A stretch of DNA of 64,000 nucleotides from Ambrosia x helenae (taxonomy: Eukaryota > Streptophyta > Magnoliopsida > Asterales > Asteraceae), in contig CM061226.1 in assembly GCA_030844895.1 (NCBI GenBank), forward strand, positions 49,040,898 to 49,104,897, given 5' to 3'. Shown here piece by piece: positions 31,916 through 43,752 of this stretch; within the stretch, counting starts at the first letter, position 1; each line of letters begins with the position of its first letter. Below the pieces are notes generated by a model. That model was not told the origin of the DNA. It ran no database searches and saw only the letters and a program-made list of their open reading frames with translations. The position numbers were made by a program, and so were the translations under genes.

Positions 31916-32989
31916 ATGTTGTGGTTGAATTCTCTTGGTTCAAAAATCATTCGTGATCAGTCGGATCTGAAAAATGATAAACTGTTTATTGATTCACATA
32001 AACCAAATAATTATACACGGTTTAAGGTAACATTTATTTCATGCATGCATGTTGTATGTTACGTGAATGAGTTAAATGTGTTAATAGTGTTATTAGTATT
32101 CTATGATACGCTCATATATGTGTAGTACGTATATTATATACATCGTTTATTCATCTTCACAGAAACCGTCTGATGCTGGTGATATCGTTTCAAATGGATA
32201 TTCTTTAACAATTCAAAATTCAAAAGTTTATGATAAGAGTATATAAGATGGTGATGGTAGTGAAATGTCTAAAAAAGGAAGCTCGTGAAAGAAGATGTAT
32301 TTGATGGGGATTTTGATTCATTTGTAAGTCTTTTCGTTTTTTTATAATATTTGAGGCTTAATATATATTTATACTTTGCTGAATGGTTACTGTTTTGTCA
32401 TGTTTGATTTGTATCAGTTTGACTTCACAAACGGCTTATCTGACCTTGAAGTGGATTTTAACCAATCCAAGTATGATAGCATAGATCCGTATTTGACATT
32501 TGGTAAATATACCGATGATAAGTTGTTAAGCGGAGCATCAACCAATATGAATGTTAGTTATATTTATTATTAATAATATAGAATAACATATAGCATATGG
32601 TGTGGATTATATAATGTAAACTTATTTATATAACATAATTATTATCAGGTTTACACTTATCAAAATGTTGGTGGTTCTTCAAATGAAACGCAATTCGCTC
32701 ATGGCACATCATTGTTTCCTTGTAGTTCATGCTACGAAAAGGTTGTTTTGTGACTTATAAGTGTATTTTCTTTAATATTAAATTATTGATTTTATTTGTT
32801 AAATTGTTTACTTACTTATATATACATATATATATATATATATTATATATATATGTATACAATTTTGTTTAGATCCGTACGTTTTACAATTTCAACAAAC
32901 GGATGGAAAACTTGGCTACTTGGAAATGGACTGATGTCATTGATGTTGATCTTCTAGATGATAAGGATGTTAACATTATAAATAAGTAG
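31916..32989 (+). pseudogene. Gene A: unrecognised five-exon gene
   Basis: Five exons with GT..AG borders and phase-0 introns: 31916-32026, 32163-32323, 32418-32552, 32649-32741, 32873-32989 (TAG stop). Exons 1, 3, 4 and 5 are open and exact codon multiples (37, 45, 31 and 39 codons). Exon 2 has a TAA and a frameshift; its downstream frame carries Lys-Arg-Lys-Leu-Val then acidic residues. The last exon has Lys-Arg-Met-x-Asn-Leu-Ala-x-Trp-Lys-Trp. Gene B (49966-51166) matches exon by exon. I recognise no family. Its setting beside a Helitron suggests an accessory or captured gene. Exon 1 may not be the true first exon. Confidence 0.5.
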
Positions 32990-34256
32990 ATCAACTATCA
33001 TACTATGTTTAGTTTCTAAAATTTGTGGTACTTTGGGTTTATATTATATTTGTTATATGTATATTTGGTGTTTTTTAGGTCTTCATGTACAAACCGTCGG
33101 CCATTTTGTTCACTTCATTATTTTTTCACTTATATTATACGAATGAACCTATTATCTATGTTTTGTGATGCTAAATTAGTTTGATAAAGCAGTTGGGTTT
33201 TTAATCATAACTAAACATTAACGTTTGTATTTGGTGATGCTTATATCAAGATGTTATATACTTTATATTGTTGGCGATGTTTTATTAGGTTGTTTGTAAA
33301 CAATGTTAAATTTTTTTAGTTTTTTTTAGTATTATGCCAATTTATGTTTAATGTATTTTGTTATATTTTATGGTTATTGAGCTTAATGTTTTTTTTAAAA
33401 TGGGTATAATTGTACATACATTTTAATATTTTGAAAATATACATTTGTCGTAATTGGTGTACAAATATACAACACATTTAGATTGTTTGTTTAACTCAGT
33501 TAATTACATAGTATTTTTTAACATCTGATTGACATTATAAGTGAGTAGCTACTGATTCATCAGTTATTTGAAAATACTGACTAATTGGTTATGCCTTCGT
33601 TAAAATTTAAGAAGTATATTATTATTTAAGTTAGTATATAAAAAAAATAATATATATATATATTAAAAAAATATAATAAGAAACTGACGTTAATGTTTTT
33701 TTTTTTAAAAATTGGTATAAATGTACAGACATTTTAAAAAATGGAAATATAGATTTGGCCTAATTGGTGTACAAATAAACATCACATTTAAGTTGTTTTT
33801 TAATTCAGTTAATTTTATAGTATTTTTTAACATTTGAATGAAATTTTTAAGTGAATTATCTACTGATTCACCAGTTATTTGGAACTACTGACTGTTCATT
33901 TATGTCTTCGTCCGGATAATTAAGGAATTAAAGTTTATTATTATTATTATTATTATTATTTAAGTTAGTATAAACAAAATAAACATATATATATTAAAAA
34001 AATAATAATAAGAAACTGTCTAGGCAGTTGTCTAGGTATGTTTATTTAAGGTGAACGTGGAGTCAGTAAAAAACTGATATCTTTGTTTGTTATCACAATA
34101 CGGAGTTGTTTCTCATATCCAAACATTCAAAACAAATGGTGAAAATTACAATCAAAACGATGATGCATTTTTTCTTCATTTTGTCTTTGTATGCTAATTT
34201 TGTTTTTATATTTTAACCACTTCGTAATATATTATTCCACGTTGAATTCACAGGCA
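32990..34256. repeat. Non-coding AT-rich region with ~310-bp tandem repeat
   Basis: Two diverged copies, about 33400-33690 and 33705-34018, share TTGGTGTACAAATA, CTACTGATTCAYCAGTTATTT and AATAAGAAACTG. No coding signal is visible. A GTAAAAAACTG stretch and a short possible leader (from 34137) precede gene C. Confidence 0.55.
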
Positions 34257-34955
34257 ATGGTTGAAGAGACTGAAAAGTCAGTACATGTTCATGAGATCGA
34301 TCAAACAACTGAAGAAGATGAGCATCATCACAAGCTGCCAGAAGTAAGTAATGTTATATGTTAGTTGTTATTACATAAAGTTACATTTACGTTAATTTAT
34401 TTATACTTGCTATTGAAGGTGGACTCAATTCCGAATGTTGAAAATGATACTTTTGAAGCAAAGGTTCTTAAATTACCGTATAACTTAGTTGTATACTTGC
34501 AATTTATTTAGTCTGTTATTTTTTTATTTTTTTCTTACTACAGGTTGATGCTATTAATGCGGATGTTACTGATTTTAGTGAGAATTTTAGTACGTGTGAA
34601 TCACCCTTGGCATCGGAGTTTATTGATGTGGTATGTCTTAATAATTATGTGAAAAACATTTAAATTTATATTATATATAATTAATAAATTATTTTTTTAA
34701 TCCCAGTTGGATAGCTTGGAAAGTGACAATGAACGTCCTGTATCTGTTGTGGAAAGCAATTTTGGAGATGATATATATTTCATGAGTGTTGACGACGAGA
34801 TGCCTGAAGTTATATTGGAACATAATATAACTGAAGATTTTGAAGATGACTTGGATGATACTGCTGACTCTCTGGATTCTTTTTTTAAGAACTTCAACAT
34901 TCCACGAGTTGGAATTCGCTCTCGTAACAGAGTTGTCCCAGTCCGTTTATTTTAA
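34257..34955 (+). CDS. Gene C: unrecognised acidic four-exon gene
   Basis: Four exons with GT..AG borders and phase-0 introns: 34257-34343, 34419-34463, 34544-34630 and 34707-34955 (TAA). Together 156 residues, very rich in Asp and Glu, with no predicted domain that I know; the last 25 residues turn basic (Val-Gly-Ile-Arg-Ser-Arg-Asn-Arg). All four exons are open, so the gene could be expressed. It has the same small-exon, phase-0 layout as genes A and B but no clear sequence match. An upstream exon is possible. Confidence 0.5.
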
Positions 34956-35577
34956 ATTCAGTTTTGTTATCGTTTATCATGCATGTTTGTTAAATGAGTT
35001 GTAATGTATTTGTTTTATTTGTAACCTTTTAGTGTTAGTATGTTATATGAGTTTGGTTGGATATGCAATACAATTTTTAATATAGGATATGGTTGACTAT
35101 TGTTACATATGTTGGCCAGTTGTGTTTATATGCTAATTAACAAATGCAATTTAAAAGTACAAGTGCGTAAAGAAGTCCTGGATAATATGTAAAAATCTGA
35201 TAATTTTACTGAACATCCTATATTATAAGTCTATCTTACCTTTTTTTTACTGTTTTTTATATATTTCAAATTATGTTGTAATTAATTATGGGTTTATATT
35301 TTAGTATGTACAATTAAATTAATTTAGAAACTTAATTTAGCACGCCTAAATAATATTGTGTATAATGTATGATACTATGTTATTTTAAAATCCAATTATA
35401 CTTATATATATAATAATTTTTTTACACATTAATATAAAGTAATGAGTACCATAATGTAATCTTATTTTATTTATGTTTTGTTTTAAATTTATTGTATGGC
35501 CAACTTAATGTAAGCTTAAAATAATCTCTCAACGTAACAAAAATGCATAATTTGTATACAATATACTGTACGTATAA
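34956..35577. other. AT-rich intergenic sequence
   Basis: No coding region or repeat that I can support. Ends at the TATAA target site of gypsy-3. Confidence 0.6.
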
Positions 35578-35960
35578 TGTGACACCCGGCAAACTCAGGT
35601 TAGTAACGTTGACTAAACTAGTAAGTCTACCTTAGCGAGTCATGCATATTACGTCCTTAACGAGGTCAGTCGAGTCGGTACGATGATTCGGGGGAATTAT
35701 CGGGAGTCGTTATGATGATCCGCGGGGTCATCGGGAGTCGGTCCATAACTATGAGTACAAGGATCGGCGATTCGTGGAATCGCCGGGTCTAACGCACACA
35801 CGAGTCTCGAGTCCCGGGAATTGGTGAACGGATGTAAACGTGTTGGATATCATGCATTATATGTTTGGAATCATTATGTGACTTATCGGTATGTGAATAC
35901 GTGTTTAAATATGTTAAAATAGTGTTTAACGCGCCAAAAACCCATTTCCAGACCTTATAG

Positions 35961-36150
35961 GCGATTAGGAGCCTGGGGGGACTCCTAATCGCATGAACAG
36001 TGCACGAGTACAAGGAAATGGGGCGAGTAGGAGGGCCAATCGCATGAATAGTAGCGATTAGGGCCCCCTACTCGCGAGTAGGTGGCTAATCGCGTGGGCT
36101 TATAGGCGATTAGGCCCCTACTCGCCTGATCTGGGCCCCTAATCGCGTGT
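35961..36150 (+). repeat. Hairpin cluster 1 in gypsy-3 LTR
   Basis: GCGATTAGGAG (35961-35971) pairs perfectly with CTCCTAATCGC (35982-35992). Further on are nested GCGAGTAGG/CCTACTCGC arms, the perfect palindrome CTACTCGCGAGTAG (36068-36081), and GCGATTAGG/CCTAATCGC. It lies just upstream of the TATA box. Confidence 0.8.
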
Positions 36151-36175
36151 ACTGCAGGGCTCGGGTCAAAACACC

Positions 36176-36183
36176 TATAAATA
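36176..36183 (+). promoter_or_regulatory. gypsy-3 LTR TATA box
   Basis: TATAAATA followed by a C/A-rich leader. The identical copy in the 3' LTR is at 44351-44358. The hairpin clusters bracket it, one upstream and one downstream in the transcribed part. Confidence 0.65.
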
Positions 36184-36964
36184 GAACCCTTAACTCCCCA
36201 AACACCTCTAGAACAACCCTAGCAGCTCCCAAGTCGCCCACACACCTTAGAACACCTCTGGAACTCATTTTGCTACAAAAATCACCATCCCCAAGCTTAC
36301 ACACCTTTCTTTAGCAAAATCCAAGGTGTGTTCTTCATCCCTAACCTTTGTAAAGTTGTTATTTTGAGTTCCCCTAAAGTTCCAGACCTTGTTTTACCAA
36401 ATGTGTCTTTAAAAACCTTTCAAAAGAGTCTTAAATCAAGTTCACACCTTAATGCTTGTTATATGTGAAGTTTATATGCAAATGTTGGTCTTATTGGTGA
36501 TTTTAACATGAATGTTTTCAAGATATGAGTGTACTTCTGTTATGTAGAGGTCACTAGGAAGGTTGTCTTAGAATCTTAGCCATTATTATGGTGTTTTGAA
36601 GAAAATGCATATTTTGACCCATTTGTATGTTCTTGAGGATTTAGGATGATTATGGTGTGATTGTTGGTGCAATGTTGTTAGGATTCACACTAGGAAGATG
36701 TTAGATCAGAGATTTTATGAGTTACATGTTGTAGAGCTTGAAATCTGATTATTTCCATTTAAGGAAAGATAAGGTTGGTAGAAGAAACCTAGTACTTTGC
36801 CATTTTAGGAAATAATTGCATAGAACATGCTAGATCAGTGATATGTTGGGGGTTTTTGCTTGAAAAGGGTTGGTAAATGATTTAGGTTTGATATTGGGTG
36901 TTGTTGCATGTTTCGGATCTGATTTGGAGGGTTTAACGCGCGAAAACTCGTTGTACAGCAGCTG

Positions 36965-37042
36965 CAGGCGATTAGGCATCCTAATCGCCTGAGCTATAGG
37001 CGATTATGCAGACATTGGGGGCGATTAGGGCCCTAATCGCCC
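36965..37042 (+). repeat. Hairpin cluster 2 in gypsy-3 LTR
   Basis: CAGGCGATTAGG (36965-36976) and CCTAATCGCCTG (36980-36991) form a 12-bp stem with a 3-nt loop. 37019-37042 is a perfect 24-bp palindrome, GGGCGATTAGGG followed by its complement. Confidence 0.85.
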
Positions 37043-38315
37043 ATACTCCATGCGATTAGACCCCCTAATCGCCTATAGGCTATTGCCTACTCACGTGTGA
37101 CTTTCCTAATCGCATGTACTGCTGTCGTGAACGCGTTTTGACATCCCGGAACACGATTTGACACCTAGGAACATGCTAGGAACCCCGGGATACACCCAAT
37201 GACCTAGTAAGACGTGTTCGGACCTGTTTATGCGTTAATTGGACATTATGCTAGACTAGGTGAATTGTTGCGCGTGCTAAGTGTTTAATTGCATATGTTG
37301 CATGATGTCTTGCATTTATCTAACACGTGAGATGTCGGGTCACCAATGGGATGTCGGGTCTTGTCTGGCACGGTCGGTCTAACGGTTAAAGGTGTTTTCA
37401 AACGTTTATGGTCACGGTCTGGACATACGGGGACTAGTTAGCCTGCGGGTTATTAGTCCAATACTTATACACATCTTATGATAGGTCGCCGCTATTTGGG
37501 ACTATCGTAACATAACTACTTAACTATTTTCAAGTAACGCAAACCGAGGTGAGTGTCACAGCCCCACTTTTACCGTTTTACTATCGGGGGAGAAACATGC
37601 TACTTATTTGATTACTTATCATAGATCATGTTATACTATGGTTACTTTACGTACTATGCGGCTTTTACAGAAAGTCCCAGGGGGAACCATGAATGTGCGG
37701 GGATGCACAACGGGGGAAATGTGGATAGATCTATTGGGCCTTACAAACCCCACCCGACGGCTGGGAGCCGGGCGGGTGCATATTGTCTCTAATACTTTGG
37801 GGGTTACCGAGGCATCGGTAATCCCGTCCGTCTGGGCTGGCTTCAACACTTATACCGGTTTAGTAATGGATTCCCAACCGCAGTAGTAGCAACACTTAAC
37901 GTCTAGCTAACGTTCTCATAACATAGTAGTAACGGGAAATGATCTTACCGAACTTATAACAACACTTTTATGAAATAAAACCTGTGAACTCACCAGCATT
38001 ATATGTTGACATTTTTGGCATGTTTTCTCAGGTCGCTAAGGTAGCGGTTGTCGGACTAGGCGCACGAGGTCATGCACGGCGTCTATTATTTTGGAAACAT
38101 ATTAAACAATGTCTTTGTAAACAATGATATGTCTTTTGGTTGTAAACAAGAATGCTTCCGCTGCTGGTTTACAGCTCAAAGCATTATATTTTGGTTTTAA
38201 ATATAATCTTGAATGCATGTTTGTTGTATGTTTATTGTGATCGTTGACTGAGATCCTGGTGTGTCACGCGCCTCGCGGTAAAACCCCGCATGTGGAATTT
38301 GAGGGTGTGACAGAT

Positions 38316-38327
38316 TGGTATCAGAGC
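38316..38327 (+). other. gypsy-3 primer binding site (tRNA-Met initiator)
   Basis: TGGTATCAGAGC three bases after the LTR. The leader 38328-38932 holds no gene that I can support. Confidence 0.92.
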
Positions 38328-38932
38328 CAACGGTTATAGTGAACTGAGACTGCATGTAGAGTCTAGTCTATAACTGAGTCGCACACACTAGACGGTCACA
38401 ATTGGTCGAGTCTTAGCAAGTGGGTAACAATATGACTTGTCGGGGTGTCGGTGTCATCATCTACTACGCTACATCATCTATTTACTTCTTATCATCTTAT
38501 TTCTTGACTCATCCTTACTATGATCCGATGGTGAACGATATACTATTGAACTCTCTTGACGATGGTGTGCATTGGGGTAGCTTCGGCGTACTCTTGAGAT
38601 CTGTCCAGAGATTTGGACATCTCCCCTCTATGCCCTAATGAACACGCCCGTCCTTATGCATATTATATTGTACTTATACTTATGATAATATCATGATTGG
38701 GCGCTAGTGTTCGGTGACTTGAACTTCAAACTTAAAGCGCGCCTGGAGGACCATGTGGAACAGTTTATCATGTCGGGTGCACACGAGATCATAAACTGTG
38801 ATGCATGGAATCCCTGGTGGACTTTGGGCTTGAACGGATGGACCCGAGCTGGGCTCGGTCTACTTTCTTGGAATTCCTAATGGGTCATACCACGGGCAAG
38901 CCTAAATCTTTTGTTTCATGTTGTGACAGAAG

Positions 38933-41900
38933 ATGTCGGGAGCTCGTGGAGGTCGCAGGGGCGGCCGTGCTGGCGGTCGTGGTGGCGGCCGTGGTGGCGG
39001 CGGTGGCCGCGGGAACATTAATATGACCCAAGCTGAGCTGGATAATCTGACGCAGCAGCACGTGAATATTGCCTTGGCTGCATTCCAAGCCGCTCATAAT
39101 GCTATGGGTGGTACGTCGATCCTCATCTATTCTACCTCGTTCTGAGGTACCTTACCTTTTCTTGGTACTCACCTGTGTGTTTGTTCCAGGTGGTGCTGTC
39201 AATCCTCCTCCATCCCAGTGTTCCTATAAAAAGTTTATGGACTGTAAGCCCCACAACTTTAGCGGCACTGAAGGGGCAGTGGGACTGCTCCGATGGTTGG
39301 AGAAACTCGAATCTGTGTTCTCGATGTGTAGCTGCCCGGAAGGCGACCGGGTGAAGTATGCTTCTGCGACCCTGGAGGGTCAAGCCTTGACTTGGTGGAA
39401 CTCCACCACCCAGACTATGGGCATTGGGGAGGCCCACGCTATGCCCTGGACAGAATTCATTCAGTTGCTGAAGAATGAGTACTGCCCGAGGGATGAAATC
39501 CAGAAGCTTGAGCATGAAGTCTGGAATCATAAGATGGTGGGTTCTGATATCGAAGCTTATACTGCTAGGCACAATGAATTGGCGGTGTTGTGCCCCGACT
39601 TGCACACACCGGAATACCGAAGAATTGAGCATTATGTTGCTGGGTTGGTACCGGAGATTGCTGGGTTAGTTGTTGCGGGTAATCTCACTGTTTATTCTGA
39701 GGTAGTTCGGTCAGCTCACAGGCTGACCAACATGAAGGTGACTGAAGGGGTCTTGCCTCCTCGAGGCGCTACTGTGAAGGCTTCCGAGGGTAACAAACGG
39801 AAGTGGGAAACGGTCGGGAAAGGCTCGAGCTCGGCTCAGCCTCAACAGGTGAAGAAGACTGATACTGGGGGATCGTCGTCTGAGCGACAGCCGGGGGTTT
39901 ATGCTGGGAAGTTGCCAAAGTGTGATCGGTGCAACTATCATCACACCGGTTCTTGCGATGATAAGGACCGTTGCCGTCGGTGCCATAAGATTGGGCACCA
40001 AGCCAAGGATTGTAGGTCCAACCCTTTGGGGAACCGAAACCCATCGGTCACACCAGCCCCAGCCCCTCAAGTCGCTGCTCCTCAGGGAAACCAGGGGAAA
40101 CAAGGGTGCTATAACTGTGGTGAGCTTGGTCACTACAAGCGTAACTGCCCCAAGTTGAAGCAGGGCGAAGCTGGGAAGAATGGGTCGGGCAATGGAAACA
40201 ATGGAGGCGGAGGCAGGAATGCTCGCGCCTTCGTGATTGGTTCAAGTGGTGCTCGACAGGATCCCGACACTGTTACTGGTACGTTTCTCCTCGATAATCG
40301 CTATGCTACGGTTTTATTTGATTCTGGCGCCGATAAGAGTTTCATATCTCTTGGGTTTAGTCAATTGCTTGATAGGGTACCTACACCTTTAGAGGCTAAG
40401 TACTTGATAGAATTGGCTGATGGTAAGAAAGTTGAGGCGACGCACGTCCTTAGGGAGTGTCGCCTTGAGTTGTCGGGTTATTCCTTCCCTATTGATCTTA
40501 TGCCGGTGTCCCTGGGTAGTTTCGATGTTGTCGTGGGTATGGATTGGTTGTCCCTGTATCATGCCGAGATCGTCTGTTTTGATAAAGTCATTCGACTTCC
40601 TCTCCCTGATGGAGAAATTCTGTTGGTGCACGGTGAGAAGAGCGGGGTCCCATTGAGTATCATTTCGTGTATGAAAGCCTATAAGTATCTTCGGAAGGGG
40701 TATTCTGCCATTCTGGCACTTGTTTCGGTTTCGTCTGAGGAAGAGAAGAAGATTGAAGATATTCCTGTTGTCCGCGACTTTCCCGATGTATTTCCTGAAG
40801 ACTTACCTGGTCTTCCTCCTTATCGCCAGGTCGAATTTGGTATTGAACTTGCTCCGGGTGCGGCCCCTATTGCTCGTGCCCCTTATCGTCTTGCACCTCC
40901 CGAGATGCAGGAATTATCGAACCAGCTGCAGGAGCTGTTAGAGAAGGGTTTCATTCGACCTAGTTCGTCCCCGTGGGGAGCCCCTATTTTGTTTGTCAAG
41001 AAGAAGGACGGAAGCCTGCGGATGTGTATCGACTACCGGGAGTTGAATAAGGTTACCATCAAGAATCGCTATCCTCTTCCTCGCATCGATGACTTATTTG
41101 ACCAGCTTCAGGGTTCTAGTTTCTATTCGAAGATTGATTTGAGGTCGGGGTACCATCAGTTGAGGGTTCAAGAAGCTGACATTCCGAAGACCGCCTTTCG
41201 AACTCGTTATGGCCATTTTGAATTCCTGGTCATGCCTTTTGGTCTCACCAACGCACCTGCCATCTTTATGGACCTGATGAACCGTGTCTGCAAGCCTTAT
41301 CTTGATAAGTTCGTGATTGTCTTCATTGATGATATTCTAGTCTATTCCAAGAATGAGGTGGACCACCAGGAACACCTACGTCTTGTTTTGGAACTTCTGA
41401 GACGGGAACAGTTGTACGCCAAGTTTTCTAAGTGTAGCTTCTGGTTGCGTGAAGTTCAATTCCTTGGTCATGTGGTTAATGAGAAAGGAATTCACGTTGA
41501 CCCAGCGAAGATTGAAGCCATAAAGGACTGGGAAGCACCAAAGACGCCATCTGAGGTGCGGCAATTCCTAGGCCTTGCAGGTTATTACCGTCGTTTTATC
41601 GAGGGATTTTCGAAGATCGCTCAACCCCTCACCTCGCTTACCCAGAAGGACCGGAAGTTCGACTGGGGTGATTCGCAGGAGTCGGCTTTCCAGTTGTTAA
41701 AGGCCAAACTCTGTTCTGCTCCTATCTTGTCTTTGCCTGAAGGTACGGACGATTTTGTGGTTTATTGTGACGCTTCTATCCGGGGTCTTGGTTGTGTACT
41801 GATGCAACGCGAGAAGGTCATCGCCTATGCTTCTCGCCAGCTTAAGGTTCATGAGAAAAACTACCCCACCCATGATCTGGAGTTGGGTGCGGTGGTCTTT

Positions 41901-43625
41901 GCGTTAAAGATTTGGAGGCATTACTTGTACGGTACCAAATGCACTATTTACACCGATCACAAGAGCCTCCAGCATATCTTTGATCAGAAGGTGTTGAATA
42001 TAAGACAGCGTCGTTGGGTCGAGCTTCTTAATGATTACGAGTGCGCCATCAAATACCATCCTGGCAAGGCGAATGTGGTCGCAGACGCCTTGAGCAGGAA
42101 GGAAACGGCTAAACCTCGTCGTGTTCGAGCTCTTCAGCTCACTATCCATTCCGGCTTACCTGACCGAATCCGTTCAGCGCAGCAAGAAGCTTTGAAGGAG
42201 GAAAACCTTAAGGCTGAAACCATGCATGGTGCTGATAGCCATCTTGAACTCAGGTCCGATGGGTTACACTATTTCGCCGAACGTATTTGGGTTCCTTTAT
42301 TTGGGGGCTTGCGGGAGCTCGTTCTTGATGAAGCTCACAAGTCCCGGTACTCTATTCACCCTGGCTCCGATAAGATGTATCAAGACCTGAAGATACTTTA
42401 TTGGTGGCCGAACATGAAGGCGGACGTGGCTTCGTACGTGAGCAAGTGCTTGACCTGTGCCAAGGTCAAAGTTGAGTATCAAAAGCCATCCGGCCTTCTT
42501 CAACAGCCTGAAATCCCCGAGTGGAAGTGGGAGCGGATTACAATGGACTTTGTGACCAAACTACCGAAATCGCCCAGTGGTTGCGACATGATCTGGGTAA
42601 TTGTCGATAGGTTGACAAAGTCTGCGCACTTCCTCGCTATCAAAGAGACCGATGGTCTCGAGCGTTTGGCACGGTTATATCTCAAGGAAGTGGTCTCTCG
42701 GCACGGGGTGCCTGTCTCTATTATTTCTGATCGTGATCCTCGGTTCGCCTCTAACTTTTGGAAGTCTTTGCATAAGGCTCTGGGTACTCAGTTAGACATG
42801 AGCACAGCATACCATCCGCAAACTGACGGTCAAAGTGAGCGGACAATCCAAACGCTAGAAGACATGCTTCGGGCATGTGTGATCGATTTTGGCAAGGGGT
42901 GGGAGAGTCATTTACCGTTGGTGGAATTCTCCTACAACAACAGTTACCATTCTAGCATCAAGGCAGCTCCGTTCGAGGCTCTTTACGGGCGGAAATGCCG
43001 ATCTCCTCTTTGTTGGGCCGAGGTGGGTGAGAGTCAACTCACCGGCCCGGAACTTGTGTACGAGACTTCCGAAAAGATCGTACAAATCCGTAACCGCATG
43101 GCAGCAGCTCGGGATCGTCAAAAGAGCTATGCCGATCGTCGTCGCAAGCCTTTGGAGTTTGAGGTTGGCGACAGGGTTTTGTTGAAGGTATCTCCATGGA
43201 AGGGCGTTATACGTTTTGGGAAACGGGGCAAATTGAATCCTCGGTATGTGGGACCGTTCGCAATCCTGGAACGGATTGGACCGGTAGCATACAGGCTTGA
43301 TCTGCCGGCTGAGCTCAGTAATGTTCATAACGTCTTCCATGTTTCTAATCTGAAGAAGTGTTTGGCGGATGAATCATTGGTTGTTCCTCTCGAAGAGATC
43401 AAGGTGGATGATCGTCTACGTATCGTGGAGGAACCGGTTGAAATTCTTGACTATAAAATCCGTAGCCTTCGCCGGAGTAAAATCCGCATTGTTAAAGTCC
43501 GTTGGAACTCTAATCGTGGACCGGAGTTCACGTGGGAACGGGAAGATCAAATGAAGGCTAAGTATCCCCATTTATTTCCTAAGCGCGCGTTCGAATCAAG
43601 ACATGTCTCTGCTGAAGCTGAATGA
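38933..43625 (+). CDS. gag-pol: gypsy-3 Gag-Pol polyprotein (two exons)
   Basis: Exon 1 (38933-39110) starts at ATG and gives a Gly/Arg-rich N-terminus. A 79-bp intron (39111-39189) is followed by exon 2, in frame to TGA at 43623-43625. Domains in order: gag domain (Ala-Leu-Thr-Trp-Trp-Asn); CCHC knuckles at about 39972-40013 and 40110-40150; protease Phe-Asp-Ser-Gly-Ala-Asp (about 40318); RT with Met-Cys-Ile-Asp-Tyr-Arg and Phe-Ile-Asp-Asp (about 41322); RNase H (Tyr-Cys-Asp-Ala-Ser, Tyr-Thr-Asp-His-Lys-Ser); integrase zinc domain and Asp-Asp-Glu core; and a C-terminal chromodomain-like Val-Arg-Trp-Asn..Glu-Phe-Thr-Trp-Glu. It makes a replication-competent particle in this family. Without splicing, exon 1 runs into a stop at 39143. 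Confidence 0.93.
39111..39189 (+). other. Candidate 79-bp intron in gypsy-3 gag
   Basis: GTACGT donor, pyrimidine-rich end, TTGTTCCAG acceptor. Phase 1, joining Ala-Met-Gly to Gly-Gly-Ala-Val-Asn-Pro. Removal restores one frame from the Arg/Gly-rich start to the chromodomain. Confidence 0.75.
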
Positions 43626-43639
43626 ATCTCGGGTCGAGA

Positions 43640-43752
43640 TTCCTTTCAACGGGGGGATGATGTGGCAACCGGAAAATTTTTCTCCTCTTTCGTCTCTTCC
43701 TTTTTGGCCTTGGGCAATTTTCGGGACGAAAATTCTTTCAACAGGGGGATGA
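43640..43752 (+). other. gypsy-3 polypurine tract and upstream near-copy
   Basis: CAACAGGGGGATGATG (to 43752) precedes the 3' LTR. A near copy, CAACGGGGGGATGATG followed by TGGCAACCGG, lies about 92 bp upstream (43648-43673) and looks like a decayed tract plus LTR start. Confidence 0.7.

Larger units (their letters stand above)
35578..38312 (+). repeat. gypsy-3 5' LTR
   Basis: 2,735 bp. It holds two clusters of inverted GCGATTAG/CTAATCGC words (35957-36150 and 36965-37080). Short frames near 37608-37886 recur in the 3' LTR but show a frame change there, so they are not genes. Confidence 0.95.

Noticed and set aside
37608..37886. 92-codon frame in gypsy-3 LTR with related frame at 45803-46060
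   Set aside because: A one-base change in a G-run alters the frame between LTRs, so it is not maintained as coding sequence.
39132..39632. 166-codon minus-strand frame opposite gypsy-3 gag
   Set aside because: Antisense shadow of the gag-pol frame with no independent start or family signal.
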